Shown here piece after piece: positions 43,052 to 52,072 of a DNA stretch of 64,000 nucleotides. A program made the position numbers and the translations under genes. Source of the DNA: Sulfurospirillum sp. UBA2217 (GTDB lineage Bacteria; Campylobacterota; Campylobacteria; Campylobacterales; Sulfurospirillaceae); contig DCUJ01000008.1 of the NCBI GenBank assembly GCA_002328495.1, forward strand, positions 177,973 to 241,972, read 5' to 3'. The notes below the pieces were generated by a model, which was not told where the DNA came from, did not search any database, and saw nothing but the letters and a program-made list of their open reading frames with translations. How positions within the stretch are numbered: the first letter of the stretch is position 1; every line of letters begins with the position of its first letter.

Positions 43052-43339
43052 ATGACAAAAAAACAAATACTTGATTATCTTTCCATACATAAACCTGAGT
43101 TTCAAAAAAAGTATGGGGTTGAGGAAATTGGCTTGTTTGGCTCTTATGCCCGTGATGAAGCCAAGGACGATAGCGATGTGGATATTTTTGTAAATATGCA
43201 AGCAAAATTTGACAATGTGATGGGTTTGAAATATGACCTTGAAGAGTCTTTGCATAAAAAAGTTGATCTCATTACTAAACATAAATACATGAAGCCTTTT
43301 TTGCTTCAGATGATTACGAAGGATGTTATTTATGTCTGA
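43052..43339 (+). CDS. mntA: MntA-type nucleotidyltransferase antitoxin
   Basis: This 95-residue minimal nucleotidyltransferase has the motif GLFGSYARDEAKDDSDVDIF, in which G30-S31 is followed after ten residues by D42-x-D44 (GS-x10-DxD), the metal and nucleotide site. The C-terminal VDLITKHKYMKP carries the third acidic residue. MntA antitoxins block HepT by adding AMP units near its active site. It is followed by hepT with an eight-base overlap, the typical order for many such pairs. Ribosome site AAAGGAGG. Confidence 0.92.
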   Translation: MTKKQILDYLSIHKPEFQKKYGVEEIGLFGSYARDEAKDDSDVDIFVNMQAKFDNVMGLKYDLEESLHKKVDLITKHKYMKPFLLQMITKDVIYV

Positions 43340-43706
43340 TAAGACCCTTATGGTATTATCAACGCTTGAAGATATCGATATGTCTATTGATATGATAGTT
43401 TACAGATTTAAAGCTATCAAAACAGTCGATAATTTTCTTGTTAGCGCTGAAAATATCGAAAAAATGGACAGCATTGCGATGCGTTTATTGGCGATTGGTG
43501 AGGGTTTAAAAAATATCGACAAATTAACCGATAACAAGCTTTTGGTGCAGTATCCTAGTATTGAGTGGAAAAATATCAAAGGGCTTCGTGATGTTTTATC
43601 GCATCATTATTTTGATATTAATGCAGAAATACTCTTTGATATTTGTTCTACAAAAGTAGGTGAATTATCAAGGGTTATCAAACAAATGAAAAAAGATTTA
43701 CAGTAA
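43332..43706 (+). CDS. hepT: HepT family HEPN toxin (DUF86)
   Basis: This 124-residue helical protein has the HEPN RNase motif GLRDVLSHHYFDI, R86-x4-H91-x-Y93, where the tyrosine is the AMPylation target. Upstream helices (IAMRLLAIGEGLKNI) fit DUF86. Free HepT cleaves RNA and stops growth; MntA neutralises it. I chose the ATG at 43332, which overlaps the mntA stop; an in-frame ATG at 43323 would add three residues. A TTACATGTAA copy lies ten bases past the stop (43716). Confidence 0.92.
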   Translation: MSDKTLMVLSTLEDIDMSIDMIVYRFKAIKTVDNFLVSAENIEKMDSIAMRLLAIGEGLKNIDKLTDNKLLVQYPSIEWKNIKGLRDVLSHHYFDINAEILFDICSTKVGELSRVIKQMKKDLQ

Positions 43707-43802
43707 GCAAAATCTTTACATGTAAAAACACTCCCATCTTCCAAAAACCTTACGGAATAGTTCTTGTATAAGACTTTGCACTCACATACATAAGGATATT
43801 TC

Positions 43803-44363
43803 ATGTCAATTTTGCAGTTTATTAAAGAGAATGATTTAGCGTGGCAACCGTCGTTTAATGGGGAGCTTGGAAATGGGCTAGTAGGTTACAGAGGTGCGTT
43901 GATTGTAGAGGAGGGCAAGCAACTTTCTCCTGATAGAAAGTTGCCTCCTAAGGTGCAAGCGAAGCAAGTTTTATTGGTAGCGAATGATGCAAAAGTGACG
44001 TTTTTTGCGGCTGAGTTGGAAAGTATTTTGCATTTTGAAGCTTTTTTTGAAAAGTATAAAGCATTTTTTACGCCTGAAACTTTGGTGGTGTTGTATGTGA
44101 CAGATTTGGATAAAAATGGCACATTTAGCTATGAGGGCGTGAGTATAAATGCGTACTCTTTAGCGGAGAGTTCCGTGTGGAATGAACTCTTAGACCTCTC
44201 AGGGCTGGATAAAAGTGAACTCAAAAAATTGGATAATAAAACAAAGATAGAAGTGCTTTACGAGGAACTGTTAAAGACAGATTGTGCGGTAAAGATGATG
44301 AGTTTTGAAGAGATTTTGAGCTATAAGGGCGAGAGTTCAAAGAAGATTATGGGAGCGGTTTAA
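43803..44363 (+). CDS. Hypothetical protein of unknown function
   Basis: This is a 186-residue soluble protein with no signal peptide, membrane segment or catalytic motif that I can identify. The middle looks alpha/beta (QVLLVANDAKVTFFAAELES, TLVVLYVTDLDKNGTFSYEG). The C-terminus is helical and acidic. The N-terminus contains short repeated Gly/Val-rich turns (NGELGNGLVGYRGALIVEEG). Ribosome site AAGGATATT. It ends at a 24-base palindrome that probably terminates transcription. It is not obviously part of the MntA/HepT unit, being 96 bases away. Confidence 0.6.
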   Translation: MSILQFIKENDLAWQPSFNGELGNGLVGYRGALIVEEGKQLSPDRKLPPKVQAKQVLLVANDAKVTFFAAELESILHFEAFFEKYKAFFTPETLVVLYVTDLDKNGTFSYEGVSINAYSLAESSVWNELLDLSGLDKSELKKLDNKTKIEVLYEELLKTDCAVKMMSFEEILSYKGESSKKIMGAV

Positions 44364-44370
44364 GACTTGT

Positions 44371-44394
44371 AGAGGCTTTACATGTAAAGCCTCT
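44371..44394 (+). terminator. Terminator-like 24-base palindrome built on TTACATGTAA
   Basis: AGAGGCTTTACA followed by TGTAAAGCCTCT is a perfect 24-base palindrome followed by TTTT. It starts eight bases past the stop of the 186-residue gene, and faces the convergent CNNM-type gene, whose stop is at 44402. It looks like a working 3' end that uses the common palindrome as the stem tip. Confidence 0.65.
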
Positions 44395-44401
44395 TTTGAT
44401 A

Positions 44402-45478
44402 TTAATTTATTTTTGCTTTCTCAAGCTTTTTCTTTTCTACTCTCATGCGGTCTTGGAACTGTTTGCTTCTGTCTTTGGCAAAGATTTGCATGTCCTCAAC
44501 TTCATCCATTTCATCAACGATTTCTACACCCAGTAGGGTTTCGATGGCATCTTCAAGGGTGACGACACCTGCGGTTTGTCCGTAGCTATCAAAGACGATA
44601 AAGAGGTGTGTTTTGCGCTTGACAAACTGGTCGATGAGGTTAGGTACGGGAAGGTTTTCGGAGACCATATGCACTTCATGCGCGATGCTTTCCAAGGTCA
44701 CGGTATCGTGGTCTTCTATACTCTCTTCTAAAATGCGTTGGTTGAAAACGACTCCTACAACGTCATCTAACGTATCGCCAAAGATAGGAATACGTGAGTG
44801 AATATACATACGGTCATCTTCGATGGCATCTTCGATGGTCGTTGATGAAGGTAGCGCAAACACGACACTTCGGGGTGTCATAATATCTTTGGCCTTAATG
44901 TTTTTAAGTTTTAAAAGATTTTCGATAAGGTCACTCTCTTTACTCAAAATCGCACCCTCACGTTCACCCATAGCAACGACTGCCATGATTTCATCGCGTG
45001 AAAAATTGTTGTGGTGTTTTTTGTTTTTGGAAATCATATTGGTCAAAAGAGATGAAACCCACGTAAACGGTGTGGTAATCGTGACTAAAAAATCAATAAT
45101 ATACGCAGCAGGTACCAGTAACTTTTTCCAGTACAAAGCACCTATGGTTTTAGGAATAATCTCTGAAAAATAGAGAATCAACAATGTCACCACAAACGCA
45201 ATAGCAGCTTGCCACTCTTCACCAAAAAGTACTTGTGCTTGTGCTCCCACGCCCGCAGCACCCATGGTGTGTGCAAAGGTATTAACGGTGAGAATTGAAG
45301 AGATGGGCTTGTCGATGTTTGACTTTAGCCTTTTAAGCATAGAAACAGCTTCTTCGTTTGACTCTTTTGGCAAACTTTCGATGTAAGAGTTGGTGCTTGA
45401 AAGGAGTACGGCTTCAAGAACAGAGCATAAAAATGAGATAAAAATTGCAAGACAGAGATAGATAAGAAGCAGTGTCAC
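44402..45478 (-). CDS. CNNM/hemolysin-C family membrane protein (DUF21 plus CBS pair)
   Basis: This is a 358-residue protein. The N-terminal DUF21 domain (about 1-180) has four hydrophobic segments, including LLLIYLCLAIFISFLCSVLE and the conserved LYFSEIIPKTIGALYW. A CBS pair follows (about 195-325), with DIMTPRSVVFALP and HLFIVFDSYGQTAGVVTLED. The CorC/HlyC C-terminal domain of longer relatives is absent. Family members are linked to magnesium or cobalt efflux or homeostasis, with CBS domains binding nucleotides. It is transcribed alone; the ATG is preceded by AGGAGAACTC or similar. Confidence 0.88.
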   Translation of the reverse strand: MTLLLIYLCLAIFISFLCSVLEAVLLSSTNSYIESLPKESNEEAVSMLKRLKSNIDKPISSILTVNTFAHTMGAAGVGAQAQVLFGEEWQAAIAFVVTLLILYFSEIIPKTIGALYWKKLLVPAAYIIDFLVTITTPFTWVSSLLTNMISKNKKHHNNFSRDEIMAVVAMGEREGAILSKESDLIENLLKLKNIKAKDIMTPRSVVFALPSSTTIEDAIEDDRMYIHSRIPIFGDTLDDVVGVVFNQRILEESIEDHDTVTLESIAHEVHMVSENLPVPNLIDQFVKRKTHLFIVFDSYGQTAGVVTLEDAIETLLGVEIVDEMDEVEDMQIFAKDRSKQFQDRMRVEKKKLEKAKIN

Positions 45479-45587
45479 AGGAGAACTCCTTGTGCACTAA
45501 ACATTAAGCTACACGAGTCTGGGTCGCTTTGGGTCATTCAATAATTCCTTATAAATTTTTTGAGCATTGATTATATCATATTTTTGA

Positions 45588-45956
45588 TTACGATTTTATT
45601 TCAGGTTCAAAATGAACTGAGAGCGAGTTGACGCAGTGACGGGTGTTTTTGGGGGTGAGTTCTTCGCCTTCAAAGAGATGTCCTAAGTGTGCATCACAGG
45701 CATTGCATAGGATTTCAACACGCCTACCATCACGGTCAATAGAGCGTTTAATGGCACCTTGTATCTCATCATCAAAGCTTGGCCATCCACACCCTGAGTT
45801 GAATTTGTCACTGGAACGATATAAAGCCGTTCCACAGCGTTTGCAACGGTAAGTTCCTTTTTCATAAAAACTGTTGTATTCTCCAGAAAAAGGCATCTCT
45901 GTACCTTTATGAACGATGATGCGTTCTTCTTCGCGGGTGAGGGATTTATAAGACAT
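45588..45956 (-). CDS. msrB: Peptide-methionine (R)-S-oxide reductase
   Basis: MsrB (122 residues) repairs methionine-R-sulfoxide. The zinc-binding pairs CKRC and CNAC are present. SGCGWPSFDDEI and AHLGHLFEGEELTPKNTRHC then VNSLSVHF contain the catalytic Cys in RHCVNS. The length is that of a stand-alone cytoplasmic MsrB; no MsrA is fused. It is transcribed away from the TonB receptor gene. Confidence 0.94.
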   Translation of the reverse strand: MSYKSLTREEERIIVHKGTEMPFSGEYNSFYEKGTYRCKRCGTALYRSSDKFNSGCGWPSFDDEIQGAIKRSIDRDGRRVEILCNACDAHLGHLFEGEELTPKNTRHCVNSLSVHFEPEIKS

Positions 45957-46077
45957 AAAAACTCCTTTTTAAAATTGTATCGCATCTTGTTAAAAAAAGC
46001 TTTACATGTAACGATTACTCAATGTTTTTTATGGCTCGTTTTGTTATGATTCATTTCCAAAAATTTTAGGAGGAAGA

Positions 46078-48081
46078 ATGAAAAGTCCAAAAGGTTTTAG
46101 AGGGAAGTATTTTAGCTTAGCAGCTATCCTTGCTTTAAACGCGACCATCACACTGGCATCCAATGTCCAAAGTGTTGTGGATACGCAAGAGCAATTACAG
46201 CACACAAGCGAAAATGCGACTTCTGAAGAAGAGACACTTGCATCTGAGCTTAGTGCTCCTGTTATGGTGGTCTCAAAAAAGATAAAAGTCAGTGAAGTTG
46301 GTGCTCCGTTTGCATCTGAAGTGTACAGCAAAAAAGAGATTCAAAAGTCTCACTCCAAAGATATCTACGAATTTTTAAACTCCCAAACCTCCGTTTTTAC
46401 TATGCCTAGCTATGGTAATCCTTTCACGCAAAATATTGACATGCGAGGTTATGGGCTTGGCTATGGATATGAAAATACGGTTATTTCACTTAATGGTAGA
46501 AGGCTCAATAATATAGACATGTCTCCACAGCTTCTCTCTTCAATCCCACTTGATAGTATTGATAAAATAGAGATTATTAAAGGGAGTGGTTCTGTTGAGT
46601 ATGGCGATGGCGCGAATGCAGGTGTCATTAATATCATCACAAAAGATTACGATGGTGCGGTTATCAAAAGTTATTTTGGTGACAATGGACTTTGGTTTGG
46701 CTCTTTAGGTGTGGGGATTAAACAAGAGAAATTTTCCATTTCGGGATATATAGATGATTATAGTCATGATGGATTTAAACAAGTAGCCAATGATGGTACC
46801 AAAGATGAAAGCTGGAATCGCAACAAATCGATTAAAGCAACCTTTACACCAACAGATGATTTAAGTTTACATGTAGGCAAAACACTTTCAAAGATGAATG
46901 TTATCTATGCCAATGCTTTAACCCCATTGCAATATGCACAAAACCCTTTTATCTTACCATCTGGCTATACAGAACAATTTTTTAGTTCCGATGTTTTAGC
47001 GTATGGATTAACTTATAAAATAAATGATAAAGTTACTTTTGATGCACAAGGTTTTGATGAAGACAAGGTATCTAAGTATGTTAATTTTAACTCACGCTAT
47101 GACTATGATGTTAAAAATTATGACACAAAACTCAATTATCAAGAGGGTAATCTCAAAGCATTGATTGGTCTGCAAATGGTCCATGGAGAGAGAAAAGGTA
47201 GCTCAAATAAAACGATAAAAGATAATTTAGCAGTCTATGCGAAAAGTGATTATGTGATAGATAATAGCACATTTTCACTAGGTGCTCGTGATGAAAAAGT
47301 CGAGTATAGTTATGAAAGTGGTTTAACGTTCAATGAGAAAAAAGATAGTTATCGAGCCTATGATGTGGGATATAATTTTAAATTTGATTCACGCAATTCA
47401 ATTTTTGTTAACTACAATCATTCGTTTCAGGCACCAGATGTAGACAAATTTTTTGATTTTGCGGGTAATTTTAATGGCTTTATCGATACCATGCAAGCCA
47501 ATACTATTAATATAGGCTACAACCATATAACCCCAAAACATTCTTTTAAAGCAACAGCTTTTTATGTCTTGGTTGACAATGAAATTTACACCAATCCCGT
47601 GACATGGATAAGTACTAATTTTGCTAAGACTGAAAAAAGAGGTGTTGAAATTTACGATAAATATAACTTCTTTTATAACCTCTTTACAACACTTAATTAT
47701 ACCTATGTTGATACGAAGATTATCGATGATGGTGCTAGTGGTGCTTTCGATGGTCACGCTATTCCAGGTACTTCGCCGCATACGGTCAAAATAAGTTTAG
47801 GATATAACCCCATTACTCCTGTGACCTTACTGGTAACGCAAACATACAAATCAAGTAGTTACGCTATTGATGATTTTGCTGGTAGCTATGGAAAAATGGA
47901 AAGTTATCAAGTAACAGATCTTTCGGCTACTTATCGCTATAAAAACTATGAATTTTTTGGAAAAATAAACAATGTTTTTGACCAAAAAAATGCTATGTTT
48001 GTTGATAATGGCTTTTCTTTGAGCGCGTATCCTATCAACTATGAGCGAACCTTTATGCTTGGCATGAGTGCGAAGTTCTAA
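46078..48081 (+). CDS. TonB-dependent outer-membrane receptor
   Basis: This 667-residue protein has a signal peptide (GKYFSLAAILALNATITLAS). An unusual acidic stretch (about 35-65) comes before the plug domain. The plug has SKKEIQKSHSKDIYEFLNSQ, NIDMRGYGLGYGYENTVISL and DKIEIIKGSGSVEYGDGANA GVINI. A 22-strand-type barrel follows, ending in the aromatic INYERTFMLGMSAKF. It should import a siderophore, cobalamin or similar ligand with TonB energy; the ligand cannot be assigned. The ribosome site is AGGAGGAAG. Its stop overlaps the start of the next membrane gene by one base (TAATG), so the two are coupled. Confidence 0.9.
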   Translation: MKSPKGFRGKYFSLAAILALNATITLASNVQSVVDTQEQLQHTSENATSEEETLASELSAPVMVVSKKIKVSEVGAPFASEVYSKKEIQKSHSKDIYEFLNSQTSVFTMPSYGNPFTQNIDMRGYGLGYGYENTVISLNGRRLNNIDMSPQLLSSIPLDSIDKIEIIKGSGSVEYGDGANAGVINIITKDYDGAVIKSYFGDNGLWFGSLGVGIKQEKFSISGYIDDYSHDGFKQVANDGTKDESWNRNKSIKATFTPTDDLSLHVGKTLSKMNVIYANALTPLQYAQNPFILPSGYTEQFFSSDVLAYGLTYKINDKVTFDAQGFDEDKVSKYVNFNSRYDYDVKNYDTKLNYQEGNLKALIGLQMVHGERKGSSNKTIKDNLAVYAKSDYVIDNSTFSLGARDEKVEYSYESGLTFNEKKDSYRAYDVGYNFKFDSRNSIFVNYNHSFQAPDVDKFFDFAGNFNGFIDTMQANTINIGYNHITPKHSFKATAFYVLVDNEIYTNPVTWISTNFAKTEKRGVEIYDKYNFFYNLFTTLNYTYVDTKIIDDGASGAFDGHAIPGTSPHTVKISLGYNPITPVTLLVTQTYKSSSYAIDDFAGSYGKMESYQVTDLSATYRYKNYEFFGKINNVFDQKNAMFVDNGFSLSAYPINYERTFMLGMSAKF

Positions 48082-48641
48082 TGCGCTTACATGTAAGAAC
48101 ATACCTGTGGTACAAACTGCTCAACTCACTCTTTTTTGGGCTATCGGTGGGAAGTGTTTTTGTACTTTATACACCGCTTGAGCCATCCATCTTTTCGTTG
48201 GGTGGCATTTTTTTGGCGGTGGGTATGCTTGTTGTAGCAAAATATTATGAGAAGATGATGAATCTTCTCGTTTTTTATCGCATGACACTTTTGGTAGAAA
48301 GTGTAGCACTCATCATTGTGGTGAGTTTTTTAATTTTTCAGTATCACTATCTTAACGCTCTTTTTATCTATGTTTCGTACCAAGTGACATTTATGTTTGG
48401 TGGGTATTTGGTGAGGGTTGAAACGCTTATTTTGAAAAAAACAGCACTCCTTTCTTTTGCGGATATGCTTAAGCAAAAGGGTTATTTGCTTGGGATGGTA
48501 CTTTCATTCGGGTTTTATAAGCTGTTGGATTCTATTTCCATTGTCGATAAGCAGGTTCAGGTTTATTATTTGCATGTCAGCCTTCTTTTGCTTCAAATCG
48601 TGATACTTTACCTCGTTTTCAAAGCATTTTTGAAAAGATAA
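48081..48641 (+). CDS. Multi-pass membrane protein coupled to the TonB receptor
   Basis: This 186-residue protein has five to six hydrophobic helices (LFFGLSVGSVFVLYTPLE, SVALIIVVSFLIFQY and YYLHVSLLLLQIVILYLVF among them). It looks like half of an MFS-type carrier but no signature motif is clear. Translational coupling to the receptor suggests it handles the same ligand or assists its uptake across the inner membrane. The TTACATGTAA at 48087 occupies codons 3-6, inside the initiation region, so mRNA folding there could affect translation. Confidence 0.6.
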   Translation: MRLHVRTYLWYKLLNSLFFGLSVGSVFVLYTPLEPSIFSLGGIFLAVGMLVVAKYYEKMMNLLVFYRMTLLVESVALIIVVSFLIFQYHYLNALFIYVSYQVTFMFGGYLVRVETLILKKTALLSFADMLKQKGYLLGMVLSFGFYKLLDSISIVDKQVQVYYLHVSLLLLQIVILYLVFKAFLKR

Positions 48642-48698
48642 GCTTCTCTTTTAGGTTAACACATTACAATAATCCAAAAGCTAATCTAAGGATTTTTT

Positions 48699-50591
48699 GT
48701 GAGAAGAGAAGAAAATACCCTTTTTCATATGCTCATTCGTACCTACACACAGTACAAAGAGAAAAAAGCGTTTATTTACCGTGTGGGAGAACAAGAATTT
48801 GACGTCAGTTATGCCAAGCTTTTTGATGATGTACTGGTACTTTCTCGCTCGTTAAAAGCCAAGAAGGTTGAAAAAGGTTCCAAAGTCATGTTTGTGTGCG
48901 ATAATCGCTATGAGTGGATGGTCACAGACTTAGCACTCATCTCCTTAGGGGCTATTGGTATTCCTAGAGGATGCGATACCCCAACGCTTGAACTTGAGTA
49001 TATTCTCACGCATAGCGAAGCGGATTTTTTAATTGTTGAAAATGAAGCGATGTACATCAAGCACGAAGCTATCCTCTCCTCCTTTTCTCTAAAAGCCATT
49101 TTTATCGTCGAATCGTTGCCGGTACACACGCTTTTGAGCAATGTGTATGCGTACAACGATATCGTAAAAGATAAAAACATACACACAGGAGAGTTAGACG
49201 CGTTTATGGCTAGTAGTGCGTTGTTGGATGAAGATGATGTGTTTACGATTATTTATACTTCGGGGACAACGGGAACGCCTAAGGGGGTAATGCTTAGCCA
49301 TAAAAATATTATGCACCAAACACGAGAACTTCCTTTTTTAATTGGGCTTCAAAGCAGTGATGTTTGGGTTTCTATTTTGCCCTCATGGCACATTTTTGAG
49401 CGTGCAGCGGAGTATCTTTCCTTAGCATACGGGTGTTGTACCATCTACTCGACCATCAAAACGTTTGCAGCAGACTTGGAGCACTATAAACCAACCTTAG
49501 TGGCAACCGTTCCACGTCTTTGGGAATCGATGTATACTAAAATCAATACAGCCTTAGAAAAAAAAGATGCAAAAAAAGCAAAAATTTTCAAAAAATTGGT
49601 CGCTATTTCAGCCGTATATAATCGCAATTTGCGTGTTTTGAAAGATGAATTGCCTGTGTTTGAACCTCGCTCTTTTGTGCTTACATGTAAAGACAAAATC
49701 GTTGCTTTTCTCGTGTTAAGTGTTTTGTGTCCGCTCAATCTTTTGGCAAAAAAGAAATTGTGCTTAGTGCAAGAAAAATTTGGAGGTAGGCTTCGTTTAG
49801 CCATCAGTGGGGGTGGGGCATTGCCTGATTTTTTGGATGCGTGGATTGATGCGATTGGTATTCGCATCGTGAATGCCTATGGGATGACTGAGTGCTCGCC
49901 TGGGATTACAGGGCGCGCTCTTAATTGCAACACCTTTTCAACCATTGGGCTTCCCGTCAAGGGCACAACGCTGAAAATCGTCGATAAAGAGGGTGACCAA
50001 GTGGGTGCTGGTGTTGTAGGTGAGATATGGGTTAAGGGTGAGCAAGTGACCAAAGGGTATTATAAAAATCCTGAAGAGAATGCCAAAAGTTTTAGTGCCG
50101 ATGGGTTTTTTAGAACGGGTGATTTGGGGAAACTCACCTTAAAAGGGGAGTTGGTCATCACGGGACGCTCCAAAGAGATTATCGTGCTTGCCAGTGGCGA
50201 AAATGTTGATCCCTCCCGCATTGAATCCACCATCTCCATGTTGCCTTTCATTACCGATGCCATTTTAGTAGGACATACCAAAAAAGGCTTAGGTGCGCTC
50301 ATCGTACCTGATTTTGAAAAACTCAAAGAGTATATCGCTGAAAACTTCAACAAAGTAGTGCACAACATCGAACAAGTGATGGAAGATAAACACATCGTGA
50401 GTAAAATCAAGAGTGAGATGAATGCTCTTTTGCATCATAAAAGTGGTTTTAAACCCTTTGAAAAGCTTCAAAATATTCACTTCTTAGAGCACGAATTTAA
50501 AACGGGTGAAGAGCTGACCAATACCTTCAAAAAAAAGCGCCACGTGATTGAAAAAAAGTATAAAGAAATTATCGATAAGTTTATCCATTAA
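48699..50591 (+). CDS. Long-chain fatty-acid--CoA ligase (AMP-forming)
   Basis: This 630-residue AMP-binding enzyme activates fatty acids via acyl-adenylates. Motifs: the P-loop TIIYTSGTTGTPKGVMLSHK, SILPSWHIFERAAEYLSLAY, AISGGGALPDFLDAWIDAIG then IRIVNAYGMTECSP, FRTGDLGKLT, and ITGRSKEIIVLASGENVDP. The C-terminal TNTFKKKRHVIEKKY carries the terminal lysine region. It matches the long-chain AMP-ligase group with an inserted helical region (about 290-350). The start is a GTG at 48699 behind CTAAGGA. The beta-CASP gene follows after nine bases. Confidence 0.9.
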   Translation: MRREENTLFHMLIRTYTQYKEKKAFIYRVGEQEFDVSYAKLFDDVLVLSRSLKAKKVEKGSKVMFVCDNRYEWMVTDLALISLGAIGIPRGCDTPTLELEYILTHSEADFLIVENEAMYIKHEAILSSFSLKAIFIVESLPVHTLLSNVYAYNDIVKDKNIHTGELDAFMASSALLDEDDVFTIIYTSGTTGTPKGVMLSHKNIMHQTRELPFLIGLQSSDVWVSILPSWHIFERAAEYLSLAYGCCTIYSTIKTFAADLEHYKPTLVATVPRLWESMYTKINTALEKKDAKKAKIFKKLVAISAVYNRNLRVLKDELPVFEPRSFVLTCKDKIVAFLVLSVLCPLNLLAKKKLCLVQEKFGGRLRLAISGGGALPDFLDAWIDAIGIRIVNAYGMTECSPGITGRALNCNTFSTIGLPVKGTTLKIVDKEGDQVGAGVVGEIWVKGEQVTKGYYKNPEENAKSFSADGFFRTGDLGKLTLKGELVITGRSKEIIVLASGENVDPSRIESTISMLPFITDAILVGHTKKGLGALIVPDFEKLKEYIAENFNKVVHNIEQVMEDKHIVSKIKSEMNALLHHKSGFKPFEKLQNIHFLEHEFKTGEELTNTFKKKRHVIEKKYKEIIDKFIH

Positions 50592-50600
50592 GGACGATAC

Positions 50601-51995
50601 ATGGCAAAAGTAACCTGTTACGGTGGGGCTGGAATGGTGACGGGTTCGTGCCATTTGGTGGAGATTCTCTCCATTAAGATTTTAGTGGATTGTGGGATGA
50701 TACAAGGTCAAACGTGGGAAGAGAATTACGACTCTTTTGGTTTTGATGCGGGTTCTATTGATTATCTGATTTTGACCCATGCACATGCGGATCATATTGG
50801 GCGGGTTCCTAAGCTTGTCAAAGAGGGCTTCAAAGGAGAGATTTTTGCCACAAAGGCAACATTTGATATGGCGTACATCATGCTACTTGATAGCGCAATG
50901 CTTCTTCAAGAAGAGTATGAAACCCAGATTCGAAAAGCACTAAGAAGAGGTGAAGAAGCTCTTGTCAAAGAGCCATTGTATACCAAAGAGCACGTGGAAG
51001 CACTCTTTACATGTAAGAGGCGTGCGCTCTGTTTTGAAGAGCCTTTTGCGCTTACTCCTTTTATTAGGATGAGCTTTTACAATGCGGGGCATATTTTAGG
51101 AAGTGCATTTGTGTCGCTTCTTTTTGAAGAAGAAAATCTTACGCATCACGTTGTTTTCTCTGGCGATATCGGAGGCAAGGAGCGTTTGTTGCTAAGTCCC
51201 CTTAGCCCACTGCCTAACCCCACAACACTTTTTTTGGAATCTACGTATGGTGATAGAGAGCATCGTAGCTTAAAAGAAAGCATTGAAGAGTTTAAAAATG
51301 CTATTCTTGAAACCTTGGAGGAAGGGGGCAATGTCATTATTCCTTCTTTTGCACTTGAGCGAACGCAAGAGATTTTATGGGTGTTGCATCAGATGCATAA
51401 AGAGGGACTTTTGAGGCATTCGCATGTTTTTCTAGACAGCCCCCTTGCCATAGAAGCAACAAAAATCTATCAAAAATATCCTGCTGATTTGAACCAAGAA
51501 GTGGGCTTACATGTAAGCCTTGGCGATGACCCGTTTGATTTTCCACAGCTCAAGCTCACCCAACGTAAAAAAGACTCCATTGCCATCAACGATGTTACAA
51601 AAAAGGCCATTATTATCGCGGGGAGTGGTATGTGTACAGGAGGAAGGGTGTTGCATCATCTGAAACAACGCATTTGGAATCCCAAAAATGCCATTATTTT
51701 TGTTGGGTTTCAAGTCAAAGGAACACTCGGACGCGATATTGTGGATGGAGAAAATTTTGTGCGACTTTATGGAGAAGATATTAAGGTGCGTGCAAAAGTT
51801 CACACCATCAACGGTCTCTCTGCCCATGCGGATAGGAAAGATATGCTAGCATGGATCAAACCTTGTGGAGGGCTTCAAAATGTCTATCTCATTCATGGAG
51901 AACCTGAAAAGATGGAACTTTTTAAAACCTATATCAAAGCACATCAGGAGACAAAAGTCCATATTGTAATGCCAAAAGAGACGATTTATATCTAG
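50601..51995 (+). CDS. Metallo-beta-lactamase/beta-CASP RNA-processing nuclease
   Basis: This 464-residue protein has the MBL motif LTHAHADHIGRVPKL and the second-metal residues in NAGHILGSAFV and FSGDIGG. The beta-CASP motifs are visible in LESTYGDREH, IPSFALERTQEILWVLHQMH, DSPLAIEATKIYQKY, AGSGMCTGGRVLHHL and VHTINGLSAHADRKDM. It belongs to the CPSF73/Ysh1-like bacterial group, which cleaves RNA as an endo- or 5' exonuclease. It lacks the C-terminal domain of RNase J. It is probably co-transcribed with the fatty-acid ligase. Two TTACATGTAA copies are inside (51007 and 51507). Confidence 0.88.
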   Translation: MAKVTCYGGAGMVTGSCHLVEILSIKILVDCGMIQGQTWEENYDSFGFDAGSIDYLILTHAHADHIGRVPKLVKEGFKGEIFATKATFDMAYIMLLDSAMLLQEEYETQIRKALRRGEEALVKEPLYTKEHVEALFTCKRRALCFEEPFALTPFIRMSFYNAGHILGSAFVSLLFEEENLTHHVVFSGDIGGKERLLLSPLSPLPNPTTLFLESTYGDREHRSLKESIEEFKNAILETLEEGGNVIIPSFALERTQEILWVLHQMHKEGLLRHSHVFLDSPLAIEATKIYQKYPADLNQEVGLHVSLGDDPFDFPQLKLTQRKKDSIAINDVTKKAIIIAGSGMCTGGRVLHHLKQRIWNPKNAIIFVGFQVKGTLGRDIVDGENFVRLYGEDIKVRAKVHTINGLSAHADRKDMLAWIKPCGGLQNVYLIHGEPEKMELFKTYIKAHQETKVHIVMPKETIYI

Positions 51996-52072
51996 CCCTA
52001 AAGGTCAAGAAAGATTGACATCGTAGTGACGAACATGGTAAAATTAATCGTTTAAATTTAAAAAATATTTTA

